Shown in pieces: positions 61,296 to 64,000 of a stretch of 64,000 nucleotides of DNA (the stretch's first letter is position 1; each line of letters starts with the position of its first letter). The notes beneath the pieces are model-generated. The model was given only the letters and a program-made list of their open reading frames with translations, searched no databases and was not told the origin of the DNA. Source of the stretch: Streptomyces cellulosae (GTDB taxonomy: Bacteria; Actinomycetota; Actinomycetes; Streptomycetales; Streptomycetaceae); assembly GCF_000721105.1 (NCBI RefSeq), contig NZ_JOEV01000013.1:62001-126000 (forward strand), given 5' to 3'. Made by a program: the position numbers and the translations under genes.

Positions 61296-61981
61296 TCCGG
61301 ATCCTGGTGGTGGACGACGACTTCCACATCAGCCACATCCACTGCGACTATGCCTCCCGCGTCGAGGGCTTCGAGGTGGCCGGCCGGGCGGCGACCGTGG
61401 CCGAGACGCTGGACGCCGTGCGCACCCTCCACCCCGACCTGCTGCTCCTCGACGTCTTCCTGCCGGACGGCAGCGGACTCGACGTGCTGCGGCAGCTCAG
61501 CGGAGACGAGGGCGGCGCCCGCCCCGACGCGATCATGATCACCGCCGACCGGGACATCACCTCGGTACGGACCGCCATGAAGCTCGGCGCCGTGGGCTAC
61601 CTGGTCAAGCCCTTCGGCGCCGGCGACCTGGCCGAGCGGCTCACCGCCTACCGCGAACTCCAGCACCGCGTGGACGCCCTCGGGCTGGCCCCGCGCACCG
61701 ACCAGGCCGACGTGGACGCCCTCTTCAGCGCCGCCCGGCCGCCGGCGGTCCCCCGGGTCCCGGCCAAGGGCCACTCCGCGCCGACCCTCGCCCTCCTGCA
61801 CCAGGTCCTGCGCACCGCCCAAGACGCCCTGTCCGCGGCCCAGGCCGCCGAACTCACCGGCGTCTCCCGCGCCACGGCCCAGCGGTACCTCTCCTACCTC
61901 GTCCGGGAGGGCATGGTCCGGCTGGAACTCCGCTACGGAACCACCGGCCGTCCCGAACACCGCTACCGGATCGTGCGCTGA
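61292..61981 (+). CDS. CitB/DcuR-family response regulator
   Basis: 229 residues, ATGA overlap with the kinase. Receiver: ILVVDDDFHISHIHCDY, LLLLDVFLPDGSGLDVL (Asp), IMITADRDITSVRTAMKLGAVGYLVKPF (Lys). The C-terminal helix-turn-helix AAELTGVSRATAQRYLSYLVREG is the DcuR-type. It probably binds near 59460 (inference). Confidence 0.93.
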   Translation: MIRILVVDDDFHISHIHCDYASRVEGFEVAGRAATVAETLDAVRTLHPDLLLLDVFLPDGSGLDVLRQLSGDEGGARPDAIMITADRDITSVRTAMKLGAVGYLVKPFGAGDLAERLTAYRELQHRVDALGLAPRTDQADVDALFSAARPPAVPRVPAKGHSAPTLALLHQVLRTAQDALSAAQAAELTGVSRATAQRYLSYLVREGMVRLELRYGTTGRPEHRYRIVR

Positions 61982-62236
61982 GGATCTGCCGCAGGTGTCT
62001 GCCGCAGGTGTGCACGACAAGGACACGGCCCGGTGGACATGCGGGAACGAGCGGTCCTCGACGACGGAACCATCGACGCGGGACCGGTGTCCGGCGGCAG
62101 ACGGAGTGTCGACGCCGTCAGGCAGGACGCGGCGCCTGGAGCGGTTACCGCAGCAGCCGCGTCCGCCCGGTTCGGCCGACAGCGAGGACAATGCGCCCTG
62201 CTCGCCGCGTCGCCCACGGCAGGAGCCACGCCTCCG

Positions 62237-64000
62237 TCAACGCTGTAGCTGCTTGAGCAGCTTGCGAGTGCTCGGAGAAGGCGACGCACCGATCCGGGCC
62301 AACGCTTCCTCACAGCCGAGAAACGCCGTGAGGACGCCGTCGTCGTCGCCCAGCGCATTCGCCGCGCGCATCCGTACACGCCACACCACCTCGCGGAGCG
62401 GGTCGCTCGCGGTCACCTGGTCGCACAGGCGGATTGCGTAGCCGTACTGATGCAGTTGCAGAGCGAGTTCCGCCGCTGACGAGAGCGCGTCGACGGCGTG
62501 TTGGGAGAGTGTCCGGCGCCGTTCCTCCACCCAGTCCGAGACACGGTCCGGCAGGTAGTCACCCTCGTGGCGGGCGAGGACCTCCTCGATCGCCGCCATT
62601 TTCGCCTGGCCGGTCAGCCGGTGCGTCTGGCCGAGGTCGGCTTCGAAGCACAGCGACTGGCACCCCTGTGCGACCTCTTCGGCGACAGCCAGTCTGTTCC
62701 GCTCGACAATGAGGCGAAGTTTCGGCGGCAGCGCCAGATTCAGCTGGTGGACGGCCTGACGCAGGTAGGCACGGGCCGACCGGTCGTCGCGTGCGAACAA
62801 CGCCCCCAGCACTTCTCGGCGATCGGCGGCGCGACCGGGCCGGCTACTCAGGTAGGAGACCAACTCCAGGCTCTTGCTGATGCGCAGGCGGGCCTCGACG
62901 CCGTCGACCAGGAGAGCGTGTTGTCCGAACTCCGTGACCGTCACCGCCGGCACCCGTTCCGTGACCCGGATGTTCACCCCCTGCGCCGCGAGTGACCGGC
63001 CGATCGTGTGCCACGGGGTGTCCGTTTCGGCCTCGGCGTCGATACGGCGCGACGCGACGGCGGGGAACTCGGTGAGGATCTTGAGCAGTACGTGGTGGGA
63101 GCCCTGGCGGGCCGATGTCTCCAGAGCCAGGTCGGCGGCCCGGTCGGCCGCCTCCTCGTTGCCGGCGCGCCATTCCGCCTCCGCCAGCAGCACCGCGACG
63201 ATGGGCAGTTCCAGGAAGAGGCCGCCGGCCTTCAAGAGCGACGCGGCCTCGCGCAGGCAGTCGACTGCGTCGGCGTCGGCACCGCTGCGCAGCAGGAGCC
63301 AGCCGCGCCAGGCCCGCGCCTTGGCCCTGAGCTGTAGCGCATGCTCGATGAGCGGGTCGTTCTCCAGCTCGTCGAGGAGCACCACGGACGCCGTGGCGTC
63401 GCGGCGGTCGACAATTCTGAGCTTGACCAGCCCTTCCGTGAATCCGATGTACCAGGCGTGCGCCCCCGTATCGAAGGCGAGCTTGCGGCCTTCCTCGAGG
63501 GCCGCCATCGCTTCGGCGGGGCGACCGGCGTCGAGCAGCAGTTCCGGCACGACCGCGTGCAGGCTCATGGAGTTGGAAAGCGAGTCGCGGGTCCGTTCGT
63601 ACAGTTCCAGGGCCCGGCGGGTGTGGCCCTGCGCGCGGAGCGCACCGATCTGCCACGGCGTGGCCAACGACGTGCCCCAGTGCGACTCCAGGGAGATGTC
63701 GAGATCGGTCAAGTGGCCGAACCAGTACTTCGCGACCAACACGGCCGCGTCGAACGGTCCACCGGTCAGCTCCGGTGGCGTGTCGGTGCGGTAGGAGGAG
63801 TAGATGGTCCCCAGTCCGTAGCGCACAGCGGCGACCTCCCCACCAGGGGAGGCCAGCCGCAGGATCTCGTCCGCATCCGCGGGGCGGCCGCACTGGGCGT
63901 AGCAGTAGATCATCAGTGCTGCCGCTCGTTCGGACGCCTCGACGACCTCGTCACGGACACCGGACTCGAGGAGCGCGTCAGCGATGGCCGCTCCCGCTCG
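62237..64000 (-). CDS. BTAD/TPR-domain regulator (partial, continues past the window)
   Basis: The frame is open from the right edge to a stop at 62237: at least 587 codons, start outside the window. The visible part begins with TPR-like helices (ADALLESGVRDEVVEASERAAAL, then tetratricopeptide repeats), continues with a winged-helix part (GQHALLVDGVEARLRISKSLELVSYL, RREVLGALFARDDRSARAYLRQAV) and ends with a bacterial transcriptional activator domain (YLPDRVSDWVEERRRTLSQHAVDALSSAAELALQ). Such SARP-like proteins activate secondary-metabolite or other clusters. Nothing in the window shows its targets. Confidence 0.85.
   Translation of the reverse strand, partial: RAGAAIADALLESGVRDEVVEASERAAALMIYCYAQCGRPADADEILRLASPGGEVAAVRYGLGTIYSSYRTDTPPELTGGPFDAAVLVAKYWFGHLTDLDISLESHWGTSLATPWQIGALRAQGHTRRALELYERTRDSLSNSMSLHAVVPELLLDAGRPAEAMAALEEGRKLAFDTGAHAWYIGFTEGLVKLRIVDRRDATASVVLLDELENDPLIEHALQLRAKARAWRGWLLLRSGADADAVDCLREAASLLKAGGLFLELPIVAVLLAEAEWRAGNEEAADRAADLALETSARQGSHHVLLKILTEFPAVASRRIDAEAETDTPWHTIGRSLAAQGVNIRVTERVPAVTVTEFGQHALLVDGVEARLRISKSLELVSYLSSRPGRAADRREVLGALFARDDRSARAYLRQAVHQLNLALPPKLRLIVERNRLAVAEEVAQGCQSLCFEADLGQTHRLTGQAKMAAIEEVLARHEGDYLPDRVSDWVEERRRTLSQHAVDALSSAAELALQLHQYGYAIRLCDQVTASDPLREVVWRVRMRAANALGDDDGVLTAFLGCEEALARIGASPSPSTRKLLKQLQR

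Overview
The window looks like chromosomal DNA of a Streptomyces or close relative. Coding sequence is very GC-rich with G/C third positions, GTG and TTG starts are common, and there are Tat and Sec exoenzymes, LacI, TetR, LysR, MerR and BlaI regulators, a SARP/BTAD-type regulator, and a Fe/Mn superoxide dismutase carrying what reads as a Nur (nickel) box. The gene mix (extracellular hydrolases, sugar transporters, SDR oxidoreductases, several gene remnants) suggests an accessory chromosome-arm region. I saw no rRNA, tRNA, CRISPR array, insertion sequence or prophage module.

Layout. 0-7 kb: carbohydrate genes (GH43-like enzyme coupled to a LacI regulator, GH15 enzyme), an SDR and a class II glutamine amidotransferase. 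7.2-13 kb: a secreted attack/cell-wall island with a TNT-type NAD glycohydrolase toxin, its likely immunity protein, a GH25 muramidase with two peptidoglycan-binding domains, two small secreted Cys-rich paralogues, a Tat-exported M15 peptidase, and a membrane regulator with an outside lysozyme-like domain that lacks the expected catalytic Glu. 13-16 kb: two exported esterases, one a discoidin-cutinase (PET-hydrolase-like) fusion. 16-21 kb: CitMHS transporter, LysR regulator, class III CoA-transferase and CitE-like lyase, a probable organic-acid catabolic unit. 21-22 kb: orphan vWA protein. 22-28 kb: beta-glucuronidase with its ABC importer and a divergent TetR regulator.

28-47 kb is patchier: MFS and TauE exporters, sodF with Nur box, and remnants of an alpha/beta hydrolase, a DHA2 transporter, GH32, a HAD phosphatase and a LuxR regulator. 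A TetR gene sits beside one of two duplicated ~98-bp regulatory blocks that precede paralogous hydrolase/SDR genes; one hydrolase has Thr where the nucleophilic Ser should be. A MerR/SDR divergent pair, a RibD-like reductase and an orphan ParA follow.

48-56.4 kb is the most system-like region. A BlaI repressor and M56 (BlaR1-like) membrane protease are transcribed away from an overlapping five-gene operon (DedA, PAP2, PAP2, response regulator, sensor kinase), with two BlaI-like dyads between them. Downstream are two COG4705 membrane-protein paralogues, each preceded by a TCAGG direct repeat with 11-bp periodicity, flanking a FetB-like permease. The likely theme is undecaprenyl-phosphate recycling and envelope-stress response. 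56.5-62 kb: a taurine/nitrate-type ABC importer divergent from a CitA/DcuS-CitB/DcuR two-component system. The window ends inside a BTAD/TPR regulator.

All functional calls rest on reading motifs and gene order by eye; no database search was run.
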